Translations under genes and position numbers: made by a program
From: Undaria pinnatifida
Taxonomy: Eukaryota > Sar > Phaeophyceae > Laminariales > Alariaceae
Length of the DNA: 64,000 bases
Direction: 5' to 3'
Assembly: GCA_012845835.1 (NCBI GenBank)
Contig: JABAKD010000026.1
Location: 10,344,199-10,408,198, forward strand
The notes under the pieces: generated by a model
What the model saw: only the letters and a program-made list of their open reading frames with translations
The model's database searches: none
What the model was told of the DNA's origin: nothing
Shown here: piece by piece, positions 21,386-32,960 of the stretch
Layout of the letters: each line of letters begins with the position of its first letter
How positions within the stretch are numbered: the stretch's first letter is position 1

Positions 21386-22837
21386 GGTTCTTCAAGTGTG
21401 GACGAATAAGCTGTGTTTCACAATTTTCCTTAGGCAGACCGCACAACAAAAGTCAACCTTGCACACGAGTGCGAGAGTAAGATAGAAAGGTGTGCATGTC
21501 TTATATGCGCACCACCTAGCTAGGTGTGCTTGTTGTTTTTTCACGACGCTGACTGATTGTTGTTATATTCTTTGTGGCTGCGTTATTTCTTGCTCATTTC
21601 TAAAGTTTCCATTTTATCTTTGGTACAGTGTGTGGCGACGATCAAGACATTGTCATCACAGCTGTCGTCAGTAACAGCGATGCGTGTGTTATTCATATTA
21701 AATTCGCATTTCCATGCATGCGTCTGCATCCAGCACAGCATCTAGCGTCCGTACCGATTCCTCGTAGTAGGGAGACGAGAGCTCTGTGGTCCCAAACTAC
21801 GAGACCTGAGAGATATACATTGCAAATACATCAAGGTGATTTTGCCATGACATGTAATAAACAGAAATGAACACGTCGGAAAATCAAACGATCAAAGCCA
21901 GCAAAGTAAGTTCTTTGCAACAAAAAGAACTTAAAAGGGGGACAAAAGGCAAACGAAAATGCCCACGTTCACGGACAAAAACAATGTCCACGTTGGAAAA
22001 AAGTGTTGAGACAAATTTGGATTTGATAGGCCAAGATATGCATCATAAGGAAGGAACACGATTTCAGGGTAAGTAAAATTTGAATTACACGAAAAAGGTA
22101 AAAGTAGCGAAAGTAGTAAAACACTTTCATATTATTGGGGGTGATACAAATCCTGTGGTTCTTAACATAAGAGACCTTGGTAGTCTCCTTCGCCTTTGAG
22201 ACTGATGGGGATGCCTTCAGATGTTCAGTTGGTTCGGAAAGACGTAGGCAGTGGTCCGGTTCAAGGAGATGAAAGAAGTGGAAAAAGTGTTTTATTATCC
22301 TCAGCCTGGTGGGAAACAAGGCGGAAACCGAGCACTGAAGTGGTGGGGCTCGTGTCGCTCCCCGCTGTCTACGTCCGTCTGCTCGAGGCGATCTACTACT
22401 ATGTTCCCGTACGATGATTGACAGGATGATCTCCCCGCTGTCAGCTATTGCTAGCACTTTTCATATGCTTTGCAAGCACTCAAGAAATGGGGCTCGAGCA
22501 GCTCCTCAAATATCTGCCTACGTCTGCACTCAATCCTTCACTCAACTACAGCAGTATGTTCCTGTGCGATGACTGCTAAGATTGCCTACCAGTATTTCCC
22601 TTGTAGTAGTCTTTTACGCTACGCTACGAAGTCGTCTCTACTCCTGTGGCTGGTCCTACAGCAGAGTAATCCTACGGCAGTACACGTTAGCTTCTCTTAC
22701 CGCATTGGGCCAGCGTCAGTCTCCATATGGCCCTCGGTGGCCATGGTCTGCTTACTGGAGACTGACCCATCCCCCAGTCCCGAACTACCAACTGCCTCGC
22801 AATTGCGCTGAAACCCAATCTCACCACAATAGCCCAC
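21386..22837. other. No gene seen
   Basis: Short frames only. The Lys-rich plus frame at 21,867-22,076 has no motif. CTACAGCAG-type short repeats recur between 22,540 and 22,690. Confidence 0.4.
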
Positions 22838-23260
22838 CCTGGTCCACCGTCGCCATATAAATGGCGTGCGGTGGATCAACTCTCGTATATGAGGTTATGT
22901 TTCGCAGAGGCTACATCACTATAGTACCACTCGCAAAATCCGCCCGATAACGCAGCAACCCTCCCCAAACCAATACCTCGTTGAAAGTACTACTACAATT
23001 CTCGTATTTATAAAATGCCGCCTTCGGCGTACCCTGATGGCGTAATTCTAAACCCCGGAAGAAACAAATATGTCCAATGTCCACCCTGGTCCGCCGTTGC
23101 CTTATGAGGGGCGTGTGGCGGGACAACTCTCGTACGTGAGGTTGCGTATCGCAGGGCCTACTGGACGACCGTGATAAACCCTTTCGTAAACGCAGCATGC
23201 CAGGAAAAGTACACCGCTCCAATCCCACCAAGTATTGCAATTCTCGTAGACTAAAATTAT
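22838..23260 (+). repeat. Two-unit tandem repeat, ~241 bp
   Basis: 'CCACCCTGGTCC(A/G)CCGT(C/T)GCC' at 22,838 and 23,079 begins two diverged units. They share 'CAACTCTCGTA(T/C)(A/G)TGAGGTT' and 'CAATTCTCGTA'. A smaller duplication, 'GTTAACCTG(T/C)AGCCTGGTC', occurs at about 23,307 and 23,394. Confidence 0.7.
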
Positions 23261-23454
23261 GTGTGCCCTGCTTGCTTAACTGCGATTCGCCCCCCCCTCC
23301 CGTGAGGTTAACCTGTAGCCTGGTCGTCCTGGTACTCAAAACTCCAACCCTGCCCCTATTTCTGCTGGTATTGCAACCCCGCCCCCCCCCGAAGTTAACC
23401 TGCAGCCTGGTCATGTCCCGCTGTCTGCAATCACCTACTCCCCCCGCGACACCT

Positions 23455-23754
23455 CTACTCCAACGATGGTGTGTAGTTCTTCGGAATCCGCGTTCGCTGA
23501 TGCACATGCCAGCACCAAGATACCGGTTCCTCGCTAACGATTGTTAGTGTCTCCTTCGATAAATGTACGTTGTATTGCTTCCCCAGGTCTAGCATCTTTA
23601 TGGTATACGGTAGACTTTTTCTCTCCGCGTCCTCCGCTAGTCTTACCACTCGCGCCAGCTGCCATCCTGCGTGGGTCGTTTTGACATAGATGTACGAACC
23701 AACGATGTCAGGGGAATATAGACTCGGCCGTGCTCGGACGTCACAGCACACCAT
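23455..23754 (-). CDS. Hypothetical small frame, possible Tudor-like fold
   Basis: A 99-residue frame contains a run of alternating hydrophobic and polar segments: VGSYIYVKTTHAGWQLARVV, then SLPYTIKMLDLGKQYNVHLS. This pattern, with a 'G-W-x-x-A-x-V ... Y-x-I-x-x-x-D-L-G' layout, resembles a small beta-barrel of the Tudor/chromo type as found in chromatin readers and in tails of some retroelement polyproteins. No neighbouring gene supports it, and chance cannot be excluded. I do not name a function. Confidence 0.3.
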   Translation of the reverse strand: MVCCDVRARPSLYSPDIVGSYIYVKTTHAGWQLARVVRLAEDAERKSLPYTIKMLDLGKQYNVHLSKETLTIVSEEPVSWCWHVHQRTRIPKNYTPSLE

Positions 23755-24259
23755 ATATTTGGTCGGTACATGTCTCTCGCCTTTTTCTGGGGCAATAGCT
23801 CGCTTAGCTACTTGGACTGTGTACCGGCGCTATTTCGTGTTACCAACTCTGACTTGCATGGGTTCTCCCGCCCAGTACCTCATTACCAAGTTCCCGTCCT
23901 ACGTCAAATCCTCTTCGTGTTCCCATGCTCGATGCCTTGCTTGCAAGAATGCGTGCGAGGCATCTCCCTCCAAAAAAGAAGGCTCAAATTCCTGGCTTGC
24001 ATGGACAAACCAGCAACTACCTCACGTCTACCCGTGCTCGTTACAGGACCTCGTGCTTGCTCGTGCCCGGCGTGGGTATGCTGACCTACGCTCGATGGCT
24101 TGCTTGCAAGAATGCGTGCGAGGCTTCTCCCTCCAAACCGAATTTATTATATCCCAGTTCCCGATACCGACATGCCACATTCTCTCTACCAATAAACCCT
24201 GCTTTGTCCGTTACTGCGTCTGCGGGGGGGCGTTACTTCGTCTACGAACAAAACTACCC
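23755..24259 (+). repeat. Spacer with a ~166-bp duplicated segment
   Basis: GCTTGCTTGCAAGAATGCGT, followed by GCGAGGC(A/T)TCTCCCTCCAAA, occurs at about 23,935 and 24,103. The plus frames crossing it (for example 23,690-24,451) have no motif and owe their length partly to this duplication. Confidence 0.6.
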
Positions 24260-25009
24260 TTTCTGCTGCTGCCAGTACATGTGCTGCCCTTCGCGATGCT
24301 GCTAACATCTAATCCGGCATCTTTTTTTTCTCTGCACATGTTCGGGCAGCTGCTGTCAGTTACAGAGCGGTTACTACAGTTCGCGGAGATACTGCGCTTT
24401 ACATCTATTAATAGAGCAAGTGGGGTTCAGCCCGGTATATGCGGTACTTGATGGCAAACTGTCTTTCTATTCGGCTGCGAGCGTAAAACCTTTTCTTCAG
24501 CTGGTCTTAGTATTATACTACCCTTTTAAAGGCGGTTGTTGTTGTCATCGACTGTGGACACAGGAGTAATCTTGAAGCAATCGGCACCACTGTACTCGCG
24601 ATCGTCCCCCTATAGTGCGGACGTCGGGGAAACTGTCTTGTTTGGGGGTCATACTGTCTCTTTATAGTGCGGTCGGTGGAAAAATTGCCTTGTTAGGACT
24701 CTATACTACCCATCTTGGTGCGTTTGGATTTGCCGTCACCTGCTAGCACAGCAGCGATCTACGACAATCAGCATAGTTATCGGCGCGATCGTCCCTCCTA
24801 TAGTGCGGACGGTGGCGAGACTGACTTGTTCGAGGGTTATACTACCCATCTTCGTGCGTTTGGTGTTGTCGGTACCTATGGGCACTGCAGCGGAAATGCA
24901 GCGAGCAGTGCTACTGTAGGCGCGACTTTCCCCCTATAGTGTGGTCGGTGGGGGAAACTGCGTTGTGCAGGCGTTGTTCTGACCTTGTCCTCTGGTTGGT
25001 ATATGTACA

Positions 25010-25640
25010 ACCCTCTACTGTGCTACCCTTCCTTACACTACTCCTAGGGGAGATGCTGCCCGTTTATTTTTATGCGGCTAGCTGTACGATCCTCTACTGC
25101 GGTGCTACTCCCAATCTCCCCTACACTACTGCCAGGGCAGATACTGCCCGTTTTTGTCACGGTTGGCTGCGCGATCCTTTGCTGTCCAACCCCCCCCCTA
25201 CACCCCCGTTAGAGCAAGGGCTGCCGGATTTTCTGCGATTGCCTGCATGACCCCCTTCTGTCCTACCCACCCCTACACTACTCTTATGGTAAATGCTGCT
25301 CGTTTTGCTGACGAGGGCATGGGGTTCTTGGTGCGACCCTTGACTATGCTGCCCCCCCCTCTGGGCCTAGGGTAAATGCTTAATGTTCTGGTGCGATGCG
25401 TGGTCTTGTTGTTCGACCCTTCACTGTGCCACCCCCCTACACTGCACCTAGGTTAGATGCTGCCTGTATTGGTGCGATAAGCGTGGGCGTGTTAGGCGTC
25501 CCTCTACCGTGCTGCCCCCCTACACTGTGCATGGGAAATATATTGCCTGTTTGAGTGCGATGGGCGTGGGCCTCTTGTGCAACCCTTTACTGTGCTGCCC
25601 CTCCGCCTAAACTGCACCTTGGTTGAATGCTGCCTGTTTT
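25010..25640 (+). repeat. ~88-bp leader minisatellite of element 2, copy 1 (~7 units)
   Basis: Repeated 'TGCGAT...GTGGGC..CTTGTGCAACCCTT(T/C)ACTGTGC' and 'CTACACT(G/A)CACCTAGG...AATGCTGCCTGTTTT' blocks occur here. The same array is longer in copy 2 (43,370-44,560). It lies before the first Gag frame, so it is leader or LTR-proximal sequence. Confidence 0.78.
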
Positions 25641-25679
25641 GACAACAAGCAACGACATGTCTGTCAGTCAGGAAGCGGG

Positions 25680-28000
25680 CTACTCGGGGCAGGCCGAGGT
25701 ATTCTACATGCCCCAACCTCGATGCCCACGAGCCAGGGAGAGCTCGCGAGATTTCTCGCCGCTCGAGACGGGAGGTATCACCGGGGGCGGGTTGCGTTGA
25801 CGAAACAGAGGACGGACACCATATCACCACCCGGACCCACAAACCATGAGGGTCGACTCGCCGATTCGCATAGAGAAGAAGACGGAACAACCTCCACCGG
25901 ACTCGGGGCTGTCTCGACGCCAGCTCTAGCCAGATCCGGGGGAGCGCCACTAGCTGCCGCTCCCCGCGCTCAACAAGACACCACCGCCGCCTCCTGGGCT
26001 GTCGGCGCTCGACAGAGCGCCACCACCGGAGGTCCGGGGACCGAGACGCCCACGCCTTTCCCTTAAAGTTGACATATCTGGCGGGGCGGGGGTGCCGGGC
26101 GCTGGACGACGCCAACCTCCGACATGAAGCACGCCGACGTGGGTTTGACGAATATATTGAGCAGGCGAAGACAGCTGTGCGGGAGGCGCCCCTGGTAGTA
26201 AAACGGGAGCAACAAGGCCTCGCCCAATTTGTTGCGCCCGCTGCGACCGGAGCTACCTCGCCCCCCTCACCCTCGACACGCCCGTAGCTTGTCGCTTCCC
26301 AGCAACCACGACAGGTGGACGACGGTTTCGACGGCAGCGTCGCGTGCATGGCCGCTGCACCGAGAGTAGATTTTTCCTCGGCCTTGGAGACCGTGGTGGT
26401 GGAAACAACCTCCGCTCTCCTTATGTTATTTAAAGGCCGGCGTCGCGGCGAGAAGACGCCATTTCAGTGGAAGCGTCCTGAGCTCACATGGGTTATACCT
26501 CTTATGAAGGACAGACGAGAACCACCTCGACCCTTGCACTCGTGAAGGCACTGCGGATGGTCTATGACGAAGCCCCCGACCCCGTCTTCTGGCCGAACCC
26601 TGAAGGAACCGTTATCGGAACGTAACCGGGGAAAACAGCGACGCAGCTACAGTCGCGACCGCGGGGACCCCCCCCGTGAGGTTGGTGGCTTCGGGGGTGG
26701 CGGAAAACGTGGTGGAGGTGGCGACAACAACAACCGCTACGGTGGTGACAACGGTGGTGGAGGCGAGGGAGCCGCGTCGGGTTCAGGCAATTTCTCAGGC
26801 CGCCGCCGTGAGGACAATTTCATTCACAACAACCAGGACGGTGGTCGCAACTCTGCCGGAGGCAACAAAGGGCGGGGGAACGGCGCAAGAGAACGTTCAG
26901 CGTAGAAGGCTCGTCAACCTCTTTCCCGTCGCCTTCGGCCTCCAGCACTGACCACGGCGAGGTGATCGTGGTAGCAGGCTACACCGGTGTCGCGAGCTAT
27001 CGCGGGAAAAGCATCCGGGTGAGAGGCTTTGCACCCTCCAGTTGCGTCTGCTGATGACGTACTTCGACCGGGTCGACACGGGGGAGGGCTACACTAAGTT
27101 GCATACTTTTGGAATGTGTAATGGCACGCCTTTATCTGATTGAATTGGGAGTTTCGCATACTTGTGTCGACCGCTACGGAGAGTGATCGTGTTTGGTCTC
27201 CGGGAACGGATGTGGTGTTGGAAGGGATTCTGTTAGCCGTGAATAAGCAATTTCCCACTCTAATGCCTGCGTTGTACCCTGGTTCGACGACAACGGAACT
27301 GCCGCCATACGCCTCGTTGGAGGCGATGTGGCGGACTTTTAGTGACTAAGCGCATAATAAGACAGCTGCTGTAAACGGCGAAACATATTTTTCTGTCCCT
27401 GTTTCCTCGACGGGAGCGCGATCATCCGCCCCGTCGGGGCTCCGGCCCGCCGACCATGGGCGCGGCCAGGGCCGAGCGCCGTGCCAGTCGCTTTCGTGGC
27501 AGACGGGACCGAGCCATCATCCAAATGTCATGCCCATCGATGATTCAGCTGACCATTGGCTTGATCTCACATCGAACTGCGGTCCACTAGAAGAGCATCA
27601 GTATGCAGAAGGTTTCGCCGTTAGTGCCTCGTTCAAGATAGGCGACCCTCCGCTTTGGAGCGGTCTCCTTTTACCTCGCGCTGATGCCCAACGAGAAAAC
27701 TGGCGTCTTTGCCTGAACTGTCACGAAACAAGCCACTCCCTCATGCATTCTAGACATCATTTCCTTACTGCGAGTGTCTATTTGAACCCTGAACTTGGCC
27801 AACTTGGCGACGATGACGCATACCGACGTTGGCAAGCACGTATGGTCTGCTACCGTCGAGACGGCAAATCGTCTCACCCGATCAACCACAAGAAATATCG
27901 TCGCCACCATTCAGGTCAATCGCAAAAATACCACCAGGATCAGAGCCAGAAAAACTGTCACAACGATTACACGTACACGTCGGATCACCGTGGTGGTATA
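25680..28000 (+). pseudogene. Gag of element 2, copy 1 (broken)
   Basis: Segments in several plus frames are collinear with copy 2. There is an N-terminal MPTSQGELAR segment; an Arg/Glu-rich helix (26,069-26,290; DANLRHEARRRGFDEYIEQA); a Gly/Arg/Asn-rich region at 26,690-26,890 (GGFGGGGKRGGGGDNNNRYG); a capsid-like stretch at about 26,990-27,350, much broken; and a zinc knuckle at 27,710-27,750. The knuckle reads CLNCHETSHSLMHS, C-x2-C-x4-H with the last Cys replaced by Ser. Gag forms virus-like particles and binds element RNA. The RGG-like region is an unusual addition for a gypsy Gag. Confidence 0.68.
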
Positions 28001-29039
28001 TCGCTCTCGCCCGCCTTTTCTTCCCCCCGCTTCTTCTCCTGGAATGCTCTTTGGAGCTGCCCATAACCCGGGCGGAAGTCCTAACGCGCAACACCCTGGC
28101 ACATTCCGTACCGGAATGGACAGCTCGACGACGGTGCTCTTGGTGACAACGTTTTTGGTTTCAGAAGATACTCGTGTACCAGTTGCTAGCCTGTCCAATA
28201 ACGCAGCACAAATTGCCTCTGTCAAGAACCCACGGGCTCCTACGCCGTCTGCGGACGATTCTCACGTCGTAGTACGAGCGGCGGGAACTAGCGCTTTAGG
28301 CGTGGTTCATCCGAGCGAGGTAATTGTTTTCGACGGCGAGAACACGCGCTTTCAGCGTCAATCCCCCCGGTTGTAGTCTGAGGTCAACGACGAGAACCGC
28401 GGCTCCAGCGTCGTTTCCTTCAGCCACGGCATAAACTCGGCAATGGGGGTACGCGCTCGAAACGCCACCCCCAATAACCATGGCACGGGATCCTCCACAT
28501 TGCGCGTTTCCCCACGGGCATGCGCCACGCAGCAATATAGACGCGGTGACGGCACGTCGCCTTTTAACCCAAATGTGTCTATCCTCCCCTCTCCTTGACC
28601 AGGCGGTGGCAGTCGGTTTGAGATGTGGGAAGGCCAACACTAAAGCATCGAGATCTTTCGCGAGGCTCGATCCGGTGTTTGCTTGCGATAGCAGCGGGCG
28701 CTCTTTCCATTGTACCACCAAGGAGGAGTCGACAAAATTAGCTACCTAGTCTCCATTCTCCAAGAACCGGAACAGAAATGAGCCTCCTCGGGTAAAAACA
28801 GTATTTCTACGTGCCCGAGCCCCGCTCCACAAGACCCCCACATTATCTATGGGCCGTTCTTCGTTTTCAAGCACGATAACCCACGTACTTCGGGCTACTT
28901 CTGCCCCAGTGGTACAAGAAAAAAATCCGACACTGCACTACGGTCCTGTGGTGACGCCATGGCCTCCAGCCTGATCAGCTGGACGCAATTCCCGTAAGAT
29001 TATGGAAGAATCGCGCCGCTCGTCAAGACGAAACAGGAC
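28001..29039. other. Element 2 copy 1, region between Gag and the coding repeats
   Basis: It is collinear with 47,251-48,362 of copy 2 (for example 'GCCATGGCCTCCAGCCTGAT' at 28,965 and 48,282). A protease would be expected here, but no DTG/DSG motif is convincing. Frames are broken in both copies. Confidence 0.6.
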
Positions 29040-29690
29040 AGAGCCCCTGTCCCTTCGGGCGCAGTTTGAGCAGTTTCTTACGCCAAAGAGCAAAGAGACC
29101 AGGACGCGATAAACCGTGGGTCCGGACTCAATTCGTTCTCCCGAGGCCTGGTGATCCTGAGGAGAACATCATAGGCCCAACGTGCCGAGGTCTGGGGTAC
29201 CCAGAGGGGGGCGTGGCAGGCCCGTATGCCTAACGAAGTTACCGAGGGGTTGGCACCGCCGGTGTTGGACGTTTTTTCGGGTGCTGTGAGGGAGGCTTCT
29301 TTCGAACTTCCGCCAGCGAGGGTGGATGACCCCAGGCGAGAAACCGCTGATTCGGACTCGTATCTTGCTCCCGAGGCCTGGTGTTTCCCGCGAGGGGACA
29401 CTACAGGCCCAAAAGGCCGAACGCTGATGTCCCCAAAAGGGGAGAATGCAGACCCCAATTTTCAACGAGGCTGCCAACGGGTTAGCGCCGTCGGTTGTTG
29501 CCACTTTTCGGGCGCAATTAGAGTGTATTCTTGCATTTTTCCGCCAACGAGCGAAGACGATCAGTGGCGAGGAACCGCGGGTTTGGATTTGCGTCGTGCT
29601 CCCGAGGCCTGATGTTCCTGGACGGGGATATTGCAGGCTCAAATTCCGACACGGCGTTTGCCCTTCTCTCGAACACTCCACAGACAAAGT
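29040..29690 (+). repeat. ~225-bp coding tandem repeats of element 2, copy 1
   Basis: Units recur at about 29,226 and 29,458 ('AACGA(A/G)G(T/C)T...GGGTT(G/A)GC(A/G)CCG'), with a degenerate unit before. The translated theme is 'P-N-E-A-x-D-G-L-A-P' followed by 'F-x-R-Q-R-A-K' and 'E-P-R-V-W'. The same repeats, also about three, are present in copy 2, so the array pre-dates the separation of the copies. Confidence 0.72.
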
Positions 29691-30150
29691 GTTGTTGTTC
29701 TGGCGGCCCCCAACCTGTCTTTCGCCGTGGTCCCGTTCGTCGTTTGTCGTGGACGACGTGCCATATTCTCGCTGGGAGCAGTATATGATGGCCGAAAATA
29801 CCAGACTTTTCCAAGACCATCGAGCAGTGGAGCACATCATGTCGTCGCCTAGTTCAAGAACATCCAAACGCATCCATCGAGGCGTGCGCAGCTTTGACTC
29901 CAGTGTTGCGGACAGGGGGAAGCAAAATGCCGTCTTTTCTGGCACCTACGCCCAATTCAGCCATCATCCAGCCATAAAAAAAACACCTTTCGAGCTCTGA
30001 AAACCAGCGTCTGGCTGAGCTCAGCCCTCTGGACCCAGTGTGGGGCATTGGCCTCCGGGAGGATGATCCGAGGGTCAATAAACCGCGCTAGAGAAGAGGA
30101 AAATATATTTTGGTGAGGCTATTTTTTCTTTCGCGAACCTATTCGCGACA
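29690..30150 (+). pseudogene. NADAR (YbiA-like) domain inside element 2, copy 1
   Basis: The 29,446-30,000 frame ends with VLLFW, then SSFVVDDVPYSRWEQYMMAE, TRLFQDHRAVEHIMSS, RGVRSFDSSV and SGTYAQFSHHPAI. After a stop and frame change it continues with RLAELSPLDPVWGIGLREDD. This is the ordered signature of the NADAR superfamily: Y-x3-E-x-Y-M-M near the start, LF-D, GR-V, KF-x2-N/HP, and E-x-S-x3-x-WGIGL. NADAR proteins act on ADP-ribose- or NAD-related N-glycosidic bonds; characterised members hydrolyse riboflavin intermediates or remove ADP-ribose from guanine. In copy 1 the later W-x-GKNLLG block is poorly preserved, so no activity is expected. The collinear domain in copy 2 shows that it belongs to the element. 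Confidence 0.75.
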
Positions 30151-32232
30151 GCGAGACGCGATCGGCGCACCCGGCCTCCCCTAGTCGGTTGCGTACCTGC
30201 ACTGCGAATGCAATAACTAAGCAATCGCGTCCGCGTCGCGGCCGGGCCGTTAACAGCGGCAAGCGCTCGGAAAGCTTCAATTTCGGAGTTCCCGACAAAT
30301 ATCTCGGGCGCGTTGGTCAACTAAAAGACGTGAATGTATGAGAATGGCTTCTGGCGTCGGTCCCGACCTTGGACTGACCCAGTCTACGATAGGAGGGTCC
30401 TTTTTTGGTCCATGGTTTGCATTGGCTCGGCGTCACGCGGGCAAGTGCCCCCTCTGTTCCTCTGCGGTCTTACGTGTTCTTGGTTTGAGCAAACTTGACA
30501 AAAAACAGTCCACAATCAAATGGTTATGCTGGCTGCCCCAAAACATCACCTAACGCATTCTTGTCCGTGAGGTACTGAGTACCTAGCACGAGTGGTTCAA
30601 GCCCGGTAGTAAAAATTTGGGGGGTCTCCCCTTCCTTAGCCATGTCGGCTGTCAGAACACGGCCCCTGTATTGTCGGGGGTACTGTGATGCTCGACGTTT
30701 CGTTACCTACAAAAATTGCGTAGATCGATCGAGCAACGCTCGACTCGGAAAGGCACTGGACGCTTCTAGATTTAGGAACCGGCTGTGGTGTTTGGGCTCC
30801 TAAACCCCTCCGAGGGTGCTGTGGGGAACAAAGTTCCGCATATCCTCCTGTCATAAGGCTCAAGAGATCATTCGCAAAGTGGGGACCCTCAATACACGAG
30901 TCCAGCGGTAGCTTCAACTCGTCGCCGTGTTCGATTGCGCACTCGACTACAGCAAAGGCAGCGTCAACGGTGTCGCCAATTTTTTGCCACACGTTTACCA
31001 GAGCTTGCTACGGAGTACGACTACAGTGGCTTGACCAGTTTCGACCCCGTGGGGCTGACAAGCCCCAAACGCGTTCGAGATTGAGGTACCTACCTCGTAC
31101 GGACATGCGGGCTGCGTGCTCCCTCCTCGCCGATCCCAGGGGTCAGTTAAAGGTGAACTCGTGCCCGGCACCGAACGCACTACTATGCGTTGACTCGTTT
31201 CCCTCACCGAACGTACTGGCATGGGTAGACTCGTGCCCCTAACTCAAAGCTGTCTTGGGTGGGCTCGTGCCCCGCACTGAACATGCTACCTTAGGTGGGC
31301 TCCCTCTTAAGTCTACCACTTTTCACGATTTCGCACACACGAGCCGCGTATAAGGATCGACGGCCTTCTTGCTTCCCCGGGGAGATTCGTCGCTTGTGTT
31401 TCTGCCTTGGTCGCCACTACGGAAGGCTGTACTGGCAGCGGGACGATATCTCCTGCCATTGACACCGTTTTCGATTCGAGTTTGGCCATGCCCATCGAGG
31501 GTGGGATCATCTCCGCAGAAGCCCTGGCTGCAGAGATGCCCATTTTACAGCCGACTCCTCTATCAAGGAGTCGCACACAGGAGACCGACCCCGCCGCGAC
31601 CATCGGTTCGACTGTGTCTCTCTCTGCCTTGCTTTTCACTCTAGCTCCTCCGTCGTCGACGACGCGCCGACGAACAGCGTTAGCAACCGGTAATTTGCCC
31701 TTCTGTAAATTATGGCTTCGGGTCCGGCGGGGCTCCTCGGCCATCCTCCAGACGAGTTACAACCCCGCCGCGTGTCCAACGGCCGCCTTTGGCTTACCCG
31801 CTGCCGTGACCCTTGCTCTTGCCGACTAGCTGGTTCGCACGGTGCCACTTCCGTCCGACAGCGACCACGCAGCGCCTATAAAACTCGTCTGTTACGGCTC
31901 ACGCCTTCTCCTGGTGACACGCCGACTGCACATATACATGGTCGGACGCCCTCGGCGACGCTCCTGAATCTCGGTTTGCCGATTCCGTCGCTCGTTATAG
32001 GCATGCCGACTGGGAGTGAGGGCAGCACGCTGAGGCGACGTGCCACGCCATGATGAAGTACATCTCTACCGGCCGGACATCAGTTCTGCCGCCCGACCTT
32101 TTGGCGTACTACTCCTCGCACAAGTGTCCATTCCTCTAAGACATCCAGGAGCTGGTGGGTAAAGGTCGGCTACATACAACCGACGACGATATCGTCCTAC
32201 TCGTCCGAAACCCGACACTGCTGGCAAACCCC
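30151..32232 (+). pseudogene. Uncharacterised polyprotein region of element 2, copy 1
   Basis: It is collinear with 56,641-58,370. It holds (a) a block with DRATLDSER in both copies, about 30,720-30,780 here; (b) a 36-bp tandem repeat at about 31,150-31,310 encoding a LVPLTES-like 12-residue unit; and (c) a Ser/Thr/Pro-rich stretch (31,407-31,829; GGIISAEALAAEMPILQPTP). No RT or RNase H motif is seen. Function unknown; (a) is where a protease could sit, but the aspartate signature is not visible. Confidence 0.5.
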
Positions 32233-32960
32233 CTACTCAGTGCCGGGCCAGGGTTAGGGTAAAATGCCGCCATCTGAGGTGCAGGACTGTCTCGTTTCTG
32301 TCGTTGTTCAATTTCACCCTGCCGACGCCCTCCTCAATCAAGAACCGGGGGGCGACCAGGGTAACCTATTAGCGCGTAACGTGGTACAGGGCTATGTGAG
32401 GGCCTGTGAGTCATCATTTTTTTGTGTGTCGTATTTGGTCTACTACTTGTTTCGGTTAAACACTTTGCCCCTTCGCGGGCCTGTAAGTGATGCACCCTTC
32501 CATCTCGGGTTTTTGTCGTCTCTTCATCTAACCCCCGCCACGCTGTCGGCCCGCGGAAGGTTTTTGGCACGATTTCTTCCTTGTATCAGCGCCTTTTTTC
32601 TCCTCGATATCGACAAGGATCGACTCGACATAGTATATATATTTTGGTCATTTTGCCGTAGAGTCTTTCCTCCCACCCCCTCGCCACACCGCCGGTATGC
32701 GACAGGTTCTAGAGCCTTTTCTGCCCCCCCTCCCGGCACACCGGCCGTAGGCGAGCAGATTTTTTATGGGCGGCTTTTGCCTTGTTGTAGGGTCTGCGTT
32801 TTTTTCAACTACTTTTCCTCGCGTGTTCCTGGGTCCATAACCAGACCGTTAGAGGTGTGGCGGTGGGTTTCGAGCAGTCGCATCTTCGACTCATGGTCTA
32901 CTTCGAAGAACCGGATTTTTTCTGAATCTTCCATGTTTCTGCATATGCTGCTCATCAGGG

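Noticed and set aside
23690-24451. Plus-strand frame of 253 codons
   Set aside because: No motif, and it contains a 166-bp duplication that lengthens it by chance; no support from neighbours.
25504-26349. Minus-strand frame of 281 codons
   Set aside because: Antisense to the Gag region of element 2; its Arg/Ser-rich composition follows from the GC-rich opposite strand, and the frame is not kept in copy 2.
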